Below, one piece after another: positions 34,170-46,090 of a stretch of 64,000 bases of DNA. Both the position numbers and the translations under genes were made by a program. Numbering within the stretch: position 1 is the first letter of the stretch; each line of letters opens with the position of its first letter. The stretch is from Lytechinus variegatus (taxonomy: Eukaryota > Echinodermata > Echinoidea > Temnopleuroida > Toxopneustidae), in assembly GCF_018143015.1 (NCBI RefSeq), contig NC_054747.1, positions 38,852,233-38,916,232 on the forward strand. Reading direction: 5' to 3'. The notes beneath the pieces are model-generated. The model ran no database searches. It had not been told where the DNA came from and saw only the letters and a list, made by a program, of their open reading frames with translations.

Positions 34170-35192
34170 TATGCCCTTTTTACACAGGATTTTCTTAACC
34201 CCGGACTATCGCTAACCCCGTACTATTTTTTTCCTTTTCACACATGCCAAATTGTTATTGCTAACCCCGGATAAGGAATGCTTGCTTTTTACACACGAAA
34301 CTCGCTAACCCCGGTTATTGTCGATCATTCGTAGTACAAGTGCTTCACTCATACACTTTTTACACACGCTACAATTTCCTTAACCCCGTACTATATAGGT
34401 AGGGCCAAATTGCCATTTAGCCCCACCTATAGTACGGGGTTAAGCTTAGCCCACTTTCGTTTTACACATGCGATCTTCACCCCGTACTATTGCTCTTAGC
34501 ACCGCAATTGGTGGGATAACCCTGCTTTTTTGCAGGGCCAAATAATCCCGTACTATAGGTGGGGTTAGCCCACTTTGCAAAAACGCTGTGTAAACCGAAA
34601 GTGGGCTAAGCTTAACCCCGTACTATAGTTTTAGACAGGCTAAAATTTCCTTAACCCCGTACTATTGGTGGGGCTAAATGGCAATTTAGCCCCACCTATA
34701 GTACGGGGTTAAGCTTAGCCCACTTACGTTTTACACAGCGTTTTTGCAAAGTGGGCTAACCCCACCTATAGTACGGGATTATTTGGCCCTGCAAAAAAGC
34801 AGGGTTATCCCACCAATTGCGGTGCTAAGAGCAATAGTACGGGGTTAAGATCGCATGTGTAAAACGAAAGTGGGCTAAGCTTAAATAGTACGGGGTTAAG
34901 GAAATTGCGAGTGAAGCACTTGTACTACGAATGATCGACAAAAACCACTAGTCCGGGGTTAGCGAGTTTCGTGTGTAAAAAGCAAGCATTCCTTATCCGG
35001 GGTTAGCAATAACAATTTGGCATGTGTGAAAAGGAAAAAAAATAGTACGGGGTTAAGGATAGTACGGGGTTAGCGATAGTCCGGGGTTAAGAAAATCCTG
35101 TGTAAAAAGGGCATTAGTGGGGCTAAATTGCCATTTAGCCCCACCAATAGTACGGGGTTAAGGAAATTTTAGCCTGTCTAAAAAGGGTATTA
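34170..35192. mobile_element. 1-kb foldback element packed with AACCCCGTACTAT motifs
   Basis: TGCCCTTTTTACACAGG at 34172 is mirrored by CCTGTGTAAAAAGGGCA at about 35098-35114, with a second outer end GCCTGTCTAAAAAGGGTA to 35190. The arms (about 470 bp) are inverted copies around about 34640. AACCCCGTACTAT, its inverse, or one-base variants occur about 17 times. TTA adjoins both outer ends, which would fit a 3-bp TTA target as in PIF/Harbinger, but this is inference. There is no ORF. The extra right-hand segment 35115-35192 matches an internal segment at about 34625-34695, so rearrangement or nested insertion has occurred. Confidence 0.85.
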
Positions 35193-35702
35193 GAGAAAGC
35201 TAGAAATCTAGGTTAAGTACGAAAATACAGATTGAGGAGCTTGACTTAGAAACGTAGAATGCTGGACATGAAGTGATGGTATATTGTTCGGCGAGAAGAA
35301 TGGGGGGGGGGGGGGGGGGGGGGGGTGGATCAAGAAAACCTTGAAGTGACGTCAGTTTTTCCAATGAAGAATTTGATTTTTTTTTGACTTATTACAGGCA
35401 GACAGGCACATCATTCATACTTCTCTTTTTGACAGTCTATTCTGGACTTTTTATCTTTTGTTTCCAAATTACACTCCACTCTCGTTAGTACAGGGGCGGC
35501 CGCCCCTTTGTCACCCGTTATGCCGCCCCTACTATGAAAATCCTCTGTGCCGTATACGTATCAATCGCATTAGTCCCGTTCCCTAGCTGTGCAAATGCAA
35601 GGCACCTCTTTAATTGATTCATCATAATAATGGTAATCGTGATTCGAGTTTCTAACAATGGTTGATGTTTTAAGTGCAAAAAATGGTAGAGCTCAGCTGA
35701 GT
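35193..35702. other. Unannotated stretch with long G-run
   Basis: A G-run of more than 20 lies at about 35303-35325, and a CRE palindrome at 35347-35354. No gene. Confidence 0.5.
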
Positions 35703-36775
35703 CAGGCGCGGATCCAGGAGGGGGCCGAGCCGGCCCCGGCCCCCCATATTTTTTGACAACCTGCAGAAAAAAGAATACTCTTTAACTTGATAGAAACTAT
35801 GAAAAACAGAAAGAAAAGTAAGAAAGAGGTATCATACCCATGATGTGTTATTTGCAGCCTCGTAACGGCCGGCCCGACCCCGAAAGAAAACAAAAAAATA
35901 GGTGAGGGGAAGAATTGGAAAATAGACTTTATTATATACAAATTTTCGCTCGCGCTTCGCGCTCGCATTGCCTGTGTAATGAATCCCATTCAAGAGGATT
36001 AAATGGCACTTATATATCCAGTTCTGAAATCAATTTGCACACAATATTTTAGCTCGCACATCAAGCATTCATTATTTTGTTTGATTTCCAAAAATTGTTT
36101 ATATATATCCAAATTTTCAGCTCGCGCTGCGCGCTCGCATTGTTTGATTTGTGAGTTACCTATCCTCTTTGTAAATTCTTACAAAAAATTGTCAAAATGC
36201 TCCTTTATCATGTCAGTGTATCAAAAAATTAAACTCGTGCTTCGCGCTCGCATTATTGTTTGAGACACACAGCTTGTTCTTTATTTAAATAAAAACGCGC
36301 TTAGACTGTCCAGTTTTCAGGTCGGAATATCAGAATATTGAGCTCGCGCTTCGCACTCTCATTATTTTAATTGGTGATACTTGTATCCTCTTCATTAATC
36401 AATTAAAAACAGTCCTAATTGAGTCCCTTTTCACATAACTATAATAGAATTTCGCCTCGCGCTTCGCGCTTGCATTGTTAAGTTGGATACTTATCTTTTT
36501 TTCATGATTATGCAATCTCAGAATCTTCAGGTCTAACGACATAAAATATCAAAGAATTTGAGCTCGCGCTTCGCGCTCGCATTATATATGCGACCACATG
36601 AGATACCTTATCTTATCTATAACAATGAAAACTATTATACTTAAAACTTCAGTCTCTGGTTAGGACTACCCCCTGAAAAAACAAAAAAAAATCAGATTAT
36701 AGCGGCCAATCGAGAAAATTGTTCATGAAATATTTTTGCCCCCCCCCCTATTGGCAAAAGCTGGATCCGCCCCTG
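35703..36775. mobile_element. GGATCC-ended TIR element with phased GC-rich palindromes and 5-bp TSD
   Basis: CAGGCGCGGATCCAG at the left and CTGGATCCGCCCCTG at the right are inverted. Direct TGAGT flanks both ends (35698-35702 and 36776-36780). Inside, GCTCGCGCTTCGCGCTCGC or a variant recurs at about 35948, 36120, 36233, 36342, 36454 and 36562. The last five are spaced 108-113 bp apart, each in AT-rich sequence. No transposase. The ORFs are short and incidental. Confidence 0.85.
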
Positions 36776-36857
36776 TGAGTATATGCAGCGATGTCCCAGT
36801 CACGCCAGTTCCAACTTCTAAGCATCGTTATGCAATAAACAGGATTGAAACCATGAT

Positions 36858-37450
36858 TAAAGGAAAAGTCCACCCCAACAAAAAGTTGATTTGAAAAAAA
36901 GGAAAAAAATCCGACAAGCAAAACATTGAAAATTTCATCAAAATCGGATGTAAAATAAGGAAATTATGACATTTTAAAATTTCGCTTAATTTCACAAAGC
37001 AGTTATGCTCATCCTTGTCGGTATGCAAATTGGCAGACTGATGACGTCACCCACTCACTATTTGTTTTGCATTTTATTATATGAAATATTCTAATTTTCT
37101 CCTCCTTGTCAAGTGAAACAAAGTTGTATTTCTCCCTGAACATGTGGAATTACCATTATTTTAACTTAATGGTTAAGTTAAGTTGATCCTTATTGTCAAA
37201 TCTGTAAAAATTGAAATATTGTATTATTAAAAAAAAAGAAGAAATAGTGAGTGATGGACATCATCGACTCTTTCATTTGCATATCGCTGAGTTGTGCATT
37301 TAACTGTTTTGTGAAAAATAAGCGAAATTTACAAATGTCATAACTTTCTTATTTTACATCCGATTTCGATGGAATTTGCAGCGTTGTTTGTTTGATTTTT
37401 CTCTATCGATTCAAGACAAACTTTAAAAAAGTTTTTGGGATTAAAGAGCT
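36858..37450. mobile_element. Interspersed repeat, family A, copy 2
   Basis: TTAAAGGAAAAGTCCACCCC opens. TTTCATCAAAATCGGATGTA, TGATGACGTCACCCACTCAC, CAAATCTGTAAAAATTG and TCATAACTTTCTTATTTTAC follow in the order seen at 57923-58516. Internally inverted. It contains a CRE palindrome at 37042-37049. Confidence 0.8.
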
Positions 37451-38254
37451 GATTTGACGTCCAGTACTTTTTGTTCTCTAACATAAGTGGGTATTGAAAT
37501 GTTGTAGATTAAAGTCATGATTGAATATAGTCTGTTCTGAGGTTATTGCTTAAAGTGTCAAATATGAGTCTTTGCTTGCAGACTGTATCGTGCCTTTCTT
37601 CTAACTAGCCACTGGCTCTTACAAAGGGGGCAATTCAACAAAGTGCAAACTTTCCGAAATAGAAAAGAGCTCATATGAGTTGACAATTTATCACCTTTGT
37701 ATGGTAGCACCATCACTATATTTATTCATTCATTGTATTGATGTGTATTTAAATGTGTAATGACGTATGCAGGTAGTTCATTTATTACGTAATCGGAACA
37801 TTGTTAGAACGGAATAAAGATATCTCTCCCAGAATAATATGCAAGCGCGTCTGACTCCTCATTGTGGAGGGATTTTCACAGCTTTTATACAAAAGTGATG
37901 GGCGAGGGTATCTTCGCGTCTACAGATGATGGGTGCGTTTACCAGAAAATGAAAATATTTGGACAATATACGGACTTTTCGGCGGAGCAATTTATGTTTC
38001 GAAAATCAGGAGAGATGGGAATGAGACGTTTCGCTTTTTTTTATTGTAAACATGTATTTTGTTTATATTATAACATTGAATGTCATCAATGGTGTCTTTA
38101 AAGAACGCCGACTGACGTGACCGATGATGGTTTATGCTTTTATATGTCTAATGAAAAAAGAGCATGTGTTTGCAATTACTGCCAAATTATGGCATATCGT
38201 GACAAAAATAAATAACATGCAACGGTTCATAACGCTCAATACTGTGTTTCTCAG
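37451..38254. other. Unannotated stretch
   Basis: No supported feature; ORFs of 79-81 codons are unrecognised. Confidence 0.4.
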
Positions 38255-38430
38255 TTCTGCATACTTTTACCCCGGGCCTAGCACGGCTACCGTGATCGGG
38301 TGCATGAGCATGCAAGGAATTCCTTCCTACCAGGTACCCATTTACTACACCTGGGTGGAGAGTGGTTAGATAAACACATTGTTGCGGTAGAATTTGACGA
38401 ACCCCGAACCACGTGAGCCACAACATTTCT
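38255..38430. repeat. Interspersed repeat fragment (CTACCAGGTACCCATTTAC)
   Basis: The words CACGGCTACCGTGATC, CATGAGCATGCAAGGAATTC and ACACCTGGGTGGAGAG form a GC-richer block. I associate it with repeats common in marine invertebrate genomes. This is from memory, not a search. A short related piece is at 15640-15651. Confidence 0.4.
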
Positions 38431-39447
38431 ACACTACCATGACTACTACAGTGTCTTGGATGACCGGGATTGTTACCCCCTCCGCTGAAAAAGTTTTGCG
38501 TACTAGTATATTCTTGTATAATAAGAGAAAATACTATACATGTACTACCTCCCTATCCGATGTCTTCCCTTGTCTTGTCATCGAACCTCCATTTTGATTT
38601 CTAGTTCTACCCGTAAGTTAACCATCCACCCTCCCCCCGCACCTTACCTCTCTCCCGTCAGCTTCTCTCCAACTCAACAGTCCTTGGCCGTCACATTGCT
38701 GAACTGAGGGGCTAGCCAGTGTAATAGGCTTAGAAGAAAGGGCTTAATCCCTTGTTAGCGGTTATTGATCATTTTGCGAATTGATTGCATAACGGCGATT
38801 ACAACTCTCAACAATGTTATTGTTTTCTTTTGTTTCCCCCTATCATTGAACAACAAATTGTCTCAAAAGAAGCGGGGTTTTTTCTCGGTCATTGATTTTT
38901 TTTCTGCTGAGGGGTAAGGGCATGGTCCTTTACACGGAGGTCTTTAATTATAACGTTCCACTTCGATTTGTGGAAGATATTGGTTCATATTAAAGAATAA
39001 TCCTCGGGGATTTCCGACGTGATATAGCATACGATCGCTTATTGTATATGCATTATCAATCATTGGGAAAAATAAATATACAGTATGTTTTAAATTTTAT
39101 TCTTTACACGTGCAGGTTTCTATATCAGAGCAAGGAGATGATATCTCCTTGATCAGAGAACGTTGCAGTGGTGTTCAAATCACTACAGCAAGGTTCCAGC
39201 CTCGGGTTTTCCATTTCGATTGTAAATATTTATCTAGTCTCTTGTCGGATATCGTTGCCACAAAGTGGGGCTTATAGGCCTTCCCGAATGCACGATTGTT
39301 ATGTTTGTCTGTTGTTTTTACTGATCAACAGGTCAGGGAAAGTGTAGGTTTGCAAAGTAGCTTTACAACCAAAAGATCAGCAGGGTGATAATAGCTAGGT
39401 AATAGCTCAATGGTAAAGGAATAGCAGACACTTTAAAGAGAAATTCC
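38431..39447. other. Unannotated stretch
   Basis: No supported feature. Confidence 0.5.
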
Positions 39448-39814
39448 AGTAGTTGCAGTAAACACTGATTTCATGAGAAAGTCTGTAAAACAAGGCTTAA
39501 TTGTCAGTAGATCATCGAGGATCTAGATCTGGTACAGTTACATTAAGTGAACTTTGTGAAATCTTGAAATCTACGCTGAAAAATGTTTTCACCGAAGATA
39601 CCCAACACAGATAAGCGCACGTGGGACAATGTTTAATTATTGCTTAGAGCGTCGGGCCCGAGGCTCTACCCGAATCCCGTGCTTATTTGCTGATTTCTCA
39701 GCAATTACACAATTTCTTCCAGAACCCTTTGGCACATGCGTTTTATTTATACATTTTATTTTTACAAACAGACACTTTGGTGGTCTTTCATTGGATTCTG
39801 TACGAACTCATTTA
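39448..39814 (+). repeat. Interspersed repeat, family F, copy A (lacks the 4.15-kb insertion)
   Basis: AGTAGTTGCAGTAAACACTG to TTGGATTCTGTACGAACTCA. It aligns with 46971-47160 joined to 51311-51480. At 39630-39646 the copy reads ATGTTTAATTATTGC straight through, where copy B carries the large insertion. A MITE begins directly at its right end. Confidence 0.85.
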
Positions 39815-40042
39815 CGGCCTTATGCCAAAAGGGCCTTAACCCGATTTTAGGGGTTCTGAATATTTTATAATAAATTTAACACATTTCATGTAAAACTTAA
39901 TAACTTAACACGTTTATCGAAATTGGCTTCAAAAGCAAAAAAACGGCCACAAACTTTTGATTATTAGAGAGGCCAAAACCTTTATAAACGTCATTATCTC
40001 GGAATGGCCAAAAGCAGTTAAGGCCCTTTTGGCATAAGGCCG
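39815..40042. mobile_element. MITE with 25-bp perfect TIRs (CGGCCTTATGCC)
   Basis: CGGCCTTATGCCAAAAGGGC, then CTTAA, at the left is exactly inverted at the right end (to 40042). About 228 bp, AT-rich interior, with GGCCAAAA/GGCCACAAA words internally. The corresponding point in copy B (near 51483) has no insertion, so a candidate empty site is in this window. Confidence 0.85.
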
Positions 40043-40658
40043 ACGTTGTTACCAAAACTAGCATTTACCTTTAATTGTGTGCATTTTCCTTTGAAAAGCT
40101 AGCTCTACGCAGTGTGTTCGCCCCCTCCCTCCCTTCCTCCATCGCATCCATGTCCATTCTGCTTGCGAATGGGCTTTTAAATATTTGTATTTTTCTTTTA
40201 TAATGGCTCGTTTGTTCATTTTTAGTACAAAAAAGGTGTTCGAATCTGTACTAAAGAGTTTTGAAAAAAGTCGTGCTTTTCTCGTATGTTTGAGGCATTT
40301 GTTCATATTTTCCCAAGGAGCTCTTCGGTTTTTCTCTCTTCTAAAAACACGGCAATGAAGGTGTGCTGAAATACCATGTTCTACATGCAGAACTGGTTTT
40401 CTTGTAACTTGGATAGTTCATGAGAGAATAATGGCCGTTTGGGGCAGGTTGTTTTTCATCGTGAGCCAGTGTTGGTTCGTGTTTTCAAGCAGGTTGGAGG
40501 TGATCGTTGACATACTTTACAAGCAGGTGCTCAAATACTATAGAGTGACATATACGTTATCATGTTGACAGGATTTCCTTCTATCTTTTGACAAGCATGG
40601 ATGTGTGTGTGTGTATTTGAGTTTTGTCAGACGTGTATCAATGGAGGGTATGTCCATA
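40043..40658. other. Unannotated stretch
   Basis: The left 30 bp still resembles copy B of family F; beyond that nothing is recognised. Confidence 0.4.
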
Positions 40659-40850
40659 ATTAGTCTTGATCTGTACGTTAGTAGTTATTTCTTTGGAAAA
40701 CCCCTACACTCATTGGTCAATGCAATGTACTGAGTCCTCCCCTCGTCACCGAAGAGAAGGTGAGAAGGGAAAGCCATTGGTGTAAAGACCAATCCAATGA
40801 TTGGGTGAAGGGTTTTGCAAAGAAATATTAGCGTCCAGATCTAGACTAAT
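40659..40850. mobile_element. Inverted-repeat element, family G, copy 1
   Basis: TTAGTCTTGATCTGTACGTT then TATTTCTTTGGAAAACCCC is mirrored by TTTTGCAAAGAAATATTAGC then GTCCAGATCTAGACTAA. A second copy lies at 62691-62826. Confidence 0.7.
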
Positions 40851-41289
40851 CCATGGTTAGAAGCGACGTGATCCAGCCGTAGAGAGTTTTTGCAACTACT
40901 AAGCGGACACTTTCAGAAACGTATAGAATCCATTGCTAGAAATCCTTGATAATAAAGCATTTGCATTTTTTTCGTCAGTTCAGAATTTTACGACGATCCT
41001 CTGCTGTCCCGGTTCACCATTATTCGACAAAGACCTCTCAGCTGTTCATTGTGGTCTGACGGGTATTTTCTACAGGTTAATTACAGGTGTAGAATCCGCC
41101 CCCGTTGCAATTGCGAAACTCGCTAGTCACACACAGGGTCCGGGGAACCCGAGGTGCACCCTTTTTCCAAAGCCCTGCCCAAAACTTACCATCTGATTGG
41201 AATTTTTCGTTTCCATGGTGATCCCTCCCCCTCCTCTGAACTGTTTAAAAGTCGCTCCGCTCGCCCCCCTGACGCAATCTTGGAAGAAA
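40851..41289. other. Unannotated stretch
   Basis: No supported feature; an 87-codon ORF at 40933-41196 is unrecognised. Confidence 0.4.
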
Positions 41290-41640
41290 AAATAATTAAA
41301 CGATTGAATAGGTGAATAAGTGAATGAATGCATGAATACATTTCAATAGATAAATGAAATGGATTGAATAATGAAATAAATGAAATAAAAGATAAATGGA
41401 TTATTAAATGAATAAATAAATGAATGAATGACTAAATAAATGCATTAATGAATTAATTAATAAAAGGTACCTGTATTAATGAATAAATAAATATCGGCCT
41501 AAATATTTAGGTAAATGGATAGATAAATACATGATTTTAGAGGTAAATAAAATGAATAATTTATTGAATGCATGAATGAGTGAATGAATTAAAAAAAAAA
41601 AAATTAATTAATAGCAATAAATGAATAAGTGGGACATAAA
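41290..41640. repeat. Degenerate (AATG/AATA)n tetranucleotide tract
   Basis: About 350 bp dominated by AATGAATAAATAAATG-type words. Confidence 0.85.
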
Positions 41641-41950
41641 CATAACTGGTCTTATATCGGGAGGGGGAATAATTGTCAAATATCAAAACGATGAAATAAT
41701 ATCCATGCATTAGTCATGTTAGTTTATGGTATGTGGCTTGCAGACCTTGTCATCTTTCTCCGTCAAAAAGCTTTTTATCTATTTGCTTTGCATAATGGTG
41801 TGTTGATTTTCCATTGCGAAGACAGGATCAGCGTGTGCAAACGTCGTTTCAGAACGCCGATAAGACATGCCTTTTTGAGAAGTATGATTTTGTTACCGAA
41901 ATTGTAATTTCCCTCGGATACAGATATTGTATTGATTAATCCAACCATAG

Positions 41951-42190
41951 AGATTGTAAAAACTGTGGTGTTAAAACTGACACCAATTGGTGTTATAGAG
42001 GATCACACCCTGAGGTGTTAAAATAACACCCTAGAGATTGAACATAACACCAAAGAGTGTAAATGTAACAACCATAGGTGTTGTAGTAACACCTATAGGT
42101 GTAAAACTAACACCACCAATTTAACACCGGTGTAAAATAACTGGTGTGGTCCTCTATGTACACCGGTCAACACCACAGTTTTTGCTGTGT
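41951..42190 (+). mobile_element. Palindromic MITE, family C, copy 2
   Basis: TGTAAAAACTGTGGTGTTA to TAACACCACAGTTTTTGC, colinear with copy 1 but without its short internal expansion. Confidence 0.9.
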
Positions 42191-43369
42191 ACTGTAGCTT
42201 CATGACCAATAATTACGTGAAATGTTGGTAAATTGCCATGATTTTGTAGTTTCGGATAGATCGTTAATTATCGATTTGATATTAGTTGATGATTGATGGT
42301 TTGTGCCTTTGGTTTAGGAAGGAATGACATGACACTGTTGGGGAAGCAGTGGGCCTATATCTGGAACTGAAACATATTTTCCTTGTTCCTTTCCTCGTTA
42401 ATCATCTTGTTACCATGGATACAAGGATATTTTTATTGTTAATGTATAATTCGAACTCGGAATATTGTCGAAACTTGTCGGTGATTTTTTTTTCTTTAAT
42501 GCAACACTTTTTAATGGTAAAATAAAATATGAAACAGTGCACCCCTTGGTGTTGTGACATTAATTGCCATTGTGGATATTATCGACAATTCTTTATTTGA
42601 TACTTTCATTAAAAAAAATAGATCGAAAAGAAAAATAAGTTCTTTGATAAAATCCTTGCCTTTGTTAGTGACGTCATAATTGTCTGGGTGATTTGTGAGC
42701 TTCGACAACTTGTTATTAGCGTATTTGAAGGTAAAGTTTTTAAAACAAATGTCAATGGGTGAATGGAATGCTTAGAAGTATAGATCCGAAAGAAATCTGC
42801 TCTGATTGAGTTGAAAGGCCAACTGCCATTACGCCGATAGAAAAAAAGAACCCTGCAAAATGACCATTGATGGCGCTGTTTATGGTCAATCCACAATCGA
42901 CTTCGAGATATTTTCTGTCATATTTTCGTTGCCGGATCATCACTCAAATCACGGAGCTATACTTACTACTTTTGATCATGCTTTGATGAATCTTCAAGAT
43001 ATAGGTGGAGGTCATTTTTGATGGAATGAAACGTGATATCACTTTTCGTAGAGGATGACGTCACGGATTCTTCACTTTCCATCGTACCCTATTGCTTGAA
43101 CAGCGCATAATGATTAGAATCGGATCATTTTCGCGAGGATTACAGTCGCAATATCCAGGGTAAAGCTGATGATTTGGCCTGCAGCACCACTTGGTATCGT
43201 ATTTACGATCGGATATGTCCAGCCTGAATGGATACCAAATAAAGATGGCCTGATTTTCTGCAACCTATCTTATAGTCAACCGATCTTAAAACGTCAGATC
43301 CACACATTAGAAGCAACGGATTGATTGAATGAAATTATGAAAACTCTTAGCAGCTGTACATGTATAATT
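42191..43369. other. Unannotated stretch
   Basis: Two CRE palindromes (42669-42676 and 43056-43063) are the only notable words. No gene is recognised. Confidence 0.4.
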
Positions 43370-43770
43370 GCTGAAATTCTTATTAAGATCGGATGAGACT
43401 TGAAAAAGGTAGGCCTTTACGACATTACAAGAGTTTGGTTTAATTTCTTTCTCAATTAGAATGTACATCCTTGTCGGTATGGGGGAACCAATGACGTAAC
43501 CAAAAATATTTAAATTTGGAATATCTTGAATTGTTTGTATTTCCCACGGGGTGAGAAAAGGTTTTAATTCCGGCTTTTGAATTATGTGCCTAAATGTTGG
43601 AGCCTATTATGAACAAATTTGGAGGCTCCCTTATTACTTCATCTGGGAACGATATATTAAAACATTCTGTATTTCATATAATATAAAGTAGTGAGTGACG
43701 TCATCGACCCCTCGTCTACTTACCACCCGTGTTGTGTATATATGCCTGTTTTGTGAAAATAAAGGTAAAT
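43370..43770. mobile_element. Degenerate family A-like repeat
   Basis: AAGATCGGATGAGACTTG, ATCCTTGTCGGTATG, AGTAGTGAGTGACGTCATCG and CCTGTTTTGTGAAAATAAAG appear in the order of family A, but with large divergence. It includes a CRE palindrome at 43696-43703. Confidence 0.5.
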
Positions 43771-43773
43771 TAC

Positions 43774-44120
43774 CTAGTCGTCCACTCATCACCATGGTCT
43801 GCTTTCATTCTGTCCATCAACGTTTTGTCTAACAACCATTTGGTCCATTAACCATTTGGTCTAATCATCACTTCGTCTAATCACCAGTTCGTCTATGACC
43901 ATCTCCTTTTATAACCAGTTGGTATAATATTCATTTAATTTACATTCATTTAGATCAATCAACACATTGTCCAATTATATGGACTACATGTAAATGGCTA
44001 TTGGACCAACTGGTTATTAGACGAAATGGTAAATGGACGAAATGGCAGTTAGACAATGTGGATAGTGGCATGATGGAAGACCAAACGAAAGTAGACGAAG
44101 TGGTAAATAGACAAATTGGC
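43774..44120. repeat. Foldback minisatellite of 16-bp TTAGACGAAATGG units
   Basis: The left half is built of 16-mers such as AACCATTTGGTCTAAT, CATCACTTCGTCTAAT and CACCAGTTCGTCTATG. The right half (from about 44006) has the inverse orientation, TTAGACGAAATGGTAA, ATGGACGAAATGGCAG. Roughly 20 units in total turn around about 43980-44005. Confidence 0.85.
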
Positions 44121-44282
44121 ATTAGACGAATCAAAAATAAAGCTTTAATAGGCCTATATCATAACTTTATATCCGCAGTTGATGAGTTTTCGATGACATT
44201 CTAGAATAACTTTTTTTCCAAATCCAATATTTGTTAGGATAGAGATGGTGAATTTCTCGCTAATTTCCTCCCCCCTCTGTGA

Positions 44283-44352
44283 TGCTAGCAGCAGTGGGAT
44301 TTGAACCCACAACATCGAAATGACCATGATGACTGTTGCATAAACTAGAAAA
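44283..44352 (-). repeat. tRNA-like 3' half (SINE fragment)
   Basis: On the minus strand, GTGGGTTCAAATCCCAC (about 44290-44306) is a perfect T-arm with 5-bp stem and box B. No box A or D-arm is found upstream, so this is a 5'-truncated tRNA-derived fragment. Confidence 0.45.
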
Positions 44353-44874
44353 ATATATCAATTCCCAATGGTCATTGCAGTAATCGCATTGATATGAGCA
44401 CCGCTCTAATTCAAAAGAAAATTGAATGCTTATTTACATTTTCTATTAATTGGAGAGGGATCTAGCAATACCCTCGGCATCGGGACTTGGGAATTCAATT
44501 TAATGTATTTCTGACGTCCCTCGAGCTAAAATTAGTGACTGAATTGCAACGACAAAACAAAGAAATAATACAATCGATGACGTTTGTGACTTCTCTGTGC
44601 AAACTTTCGGGGGCTCTATTTTTCATACGGGAACAGATAGTTGGTTTTGACGTCTTAAATATATTAATACTTTGACGTTAATAATACATGTGGCTTTGGA
44701 CTGGATTGCGTTTTACCATTTAGCATTTAACGGAGGTGGTGGAGAAGGGGGGGGGGGGGGGGCGCAAAGGATTTATAAGATTTAATGACATTTTCCCCGG
44801 CGACAATTGCTCCGTTGTATTAAAACTCAACACACGAATGGAATGACCAATTTCAACCCTGGGTTCAACTCTAT
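44353..44874. other. Unannotated stretch
   Basis: A G-run of about 15 lies at 44748-44762. No gene. Confidence 0.5.
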
Positions 44875-45114
44875 ACACTGAAAAAACTGTGGTGTTAACC
44901 GATGTACATAGAGGACCACACCAGTTATTTAACACCGGTGTTAAATTGGTGGTATTAGTGTTACGCTTATAGGTGTTATTACAACAACTGTGGTCGTTAC
45001 ATTTACACTCTTTGGTGTTATGTTCAATGTCTAGGGTGTTATTTCAGCACTTCAGGGTGTGGTCCTCTATTAACACCAATTGGTGTCAGTTTAACACCAC
45101 AGTTTTTACAGTGT
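44875..45114 (-). mobile_element. Palindromic MITE, family C, copy 3 (inverted)
   Basis: CACTGAAAAAACTGTGGTG opens and CCACAGTTTTTACAGTGTA closes. It is in the opposite orientation to the other copies. Confidence 0.9.
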
Positions 45115-46090
45115 ACCCAGTCCTAAACCCAACCCTAAACCTGAAATAAAACCACATCGCAACCCTATTCCCTAACACCATATTGTAGACTGGTAGACAT
45201 GCTAAAACCCGGAACTCGTTGCAAAACCGAATGATAATCCCGCAATGCATCCATGAATTAGGTGGGGGGGGGGGGTGCTGTGGCTATACTTTTACGTGAA
45301 TATCGTAAAAATGACAGTCTGATTGTATCACCACTCCTCTTCTTCTTAGCCCCTCCCCCAACACACTTTCAAGCCCGTTCCGCGACCCTGCAAATAAATA
45401 CCCATGAAAATAGTGACACCAGAAAAATAAATCTCGTCTCTTGAATAATATCTTTTGATTTATTGCCTGGACGATTCAAGCTTGTCGCATCCCAACGAAG
45501 GGTGATATATCGCTATTTAATCTGAAAATAATGATAAAGTGTTATTTTATTCATCGGCGTTGCTCTGCAGAAAAACCACCGACCGAGGCCAATGGCATTA
45601 CCAGACGCCCCTCGATGGACACTCGTCAAAGGGCAGACCTTGTTGAAATATTTTCAGTAAAGCCGCGAACGTTGTCGAAGGATGGGGTGAATAGAACGAT
45701 GCAACTATGAACACCATAAAAGTGCATATAGCTTTGAAATATTCAGAAGATAGCAAGGTCGTCGACGATGCAAAGATTTCTGTTTGCTGGTGCGAAACAT
45801 CATTTCCTGTTGTACTACACAAGATGAACATGACAATGATGACGAACGATGTGAAGAGACGTATCTTAGGTTACATCAAGTGTGACACGACATTTTGCTG
45901 CTGCGACATTTTGCTCTGGTCTTATCTCAGAGGGCGCATAGGTTTAGAGTTTTGGGTTCAGGCTAATGTAGGCGAGGATTAGAATTTCTTTAGCTTTTAA
46001 GGGTAGATTTTATGTGTGGCTTGACGTGCAGAATTTCTGTCAGAACAGTTGTCGCTGGAGTATATGGCATGGAACCATTTCAAATTCTAA
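45115..46090. other. Unannotated stretch
   Basis: A G-run lies at about 45263-45272. A brief AACCCAACCCTAAACCTG near 45126 looks telomere-like but is too short and irregular. Confidence 0.4.

Noticed and set aside
35940..36590. CRISPR-like spaced repeats
   Set aside because: Spacing of about 110 bp, variable motif and TIR/TSD boundaries show a transposon; the window is eukaryotic.
45117..45145. Telomere-like CCTAAACCC words
   Set aside because: Only a few irregular units.
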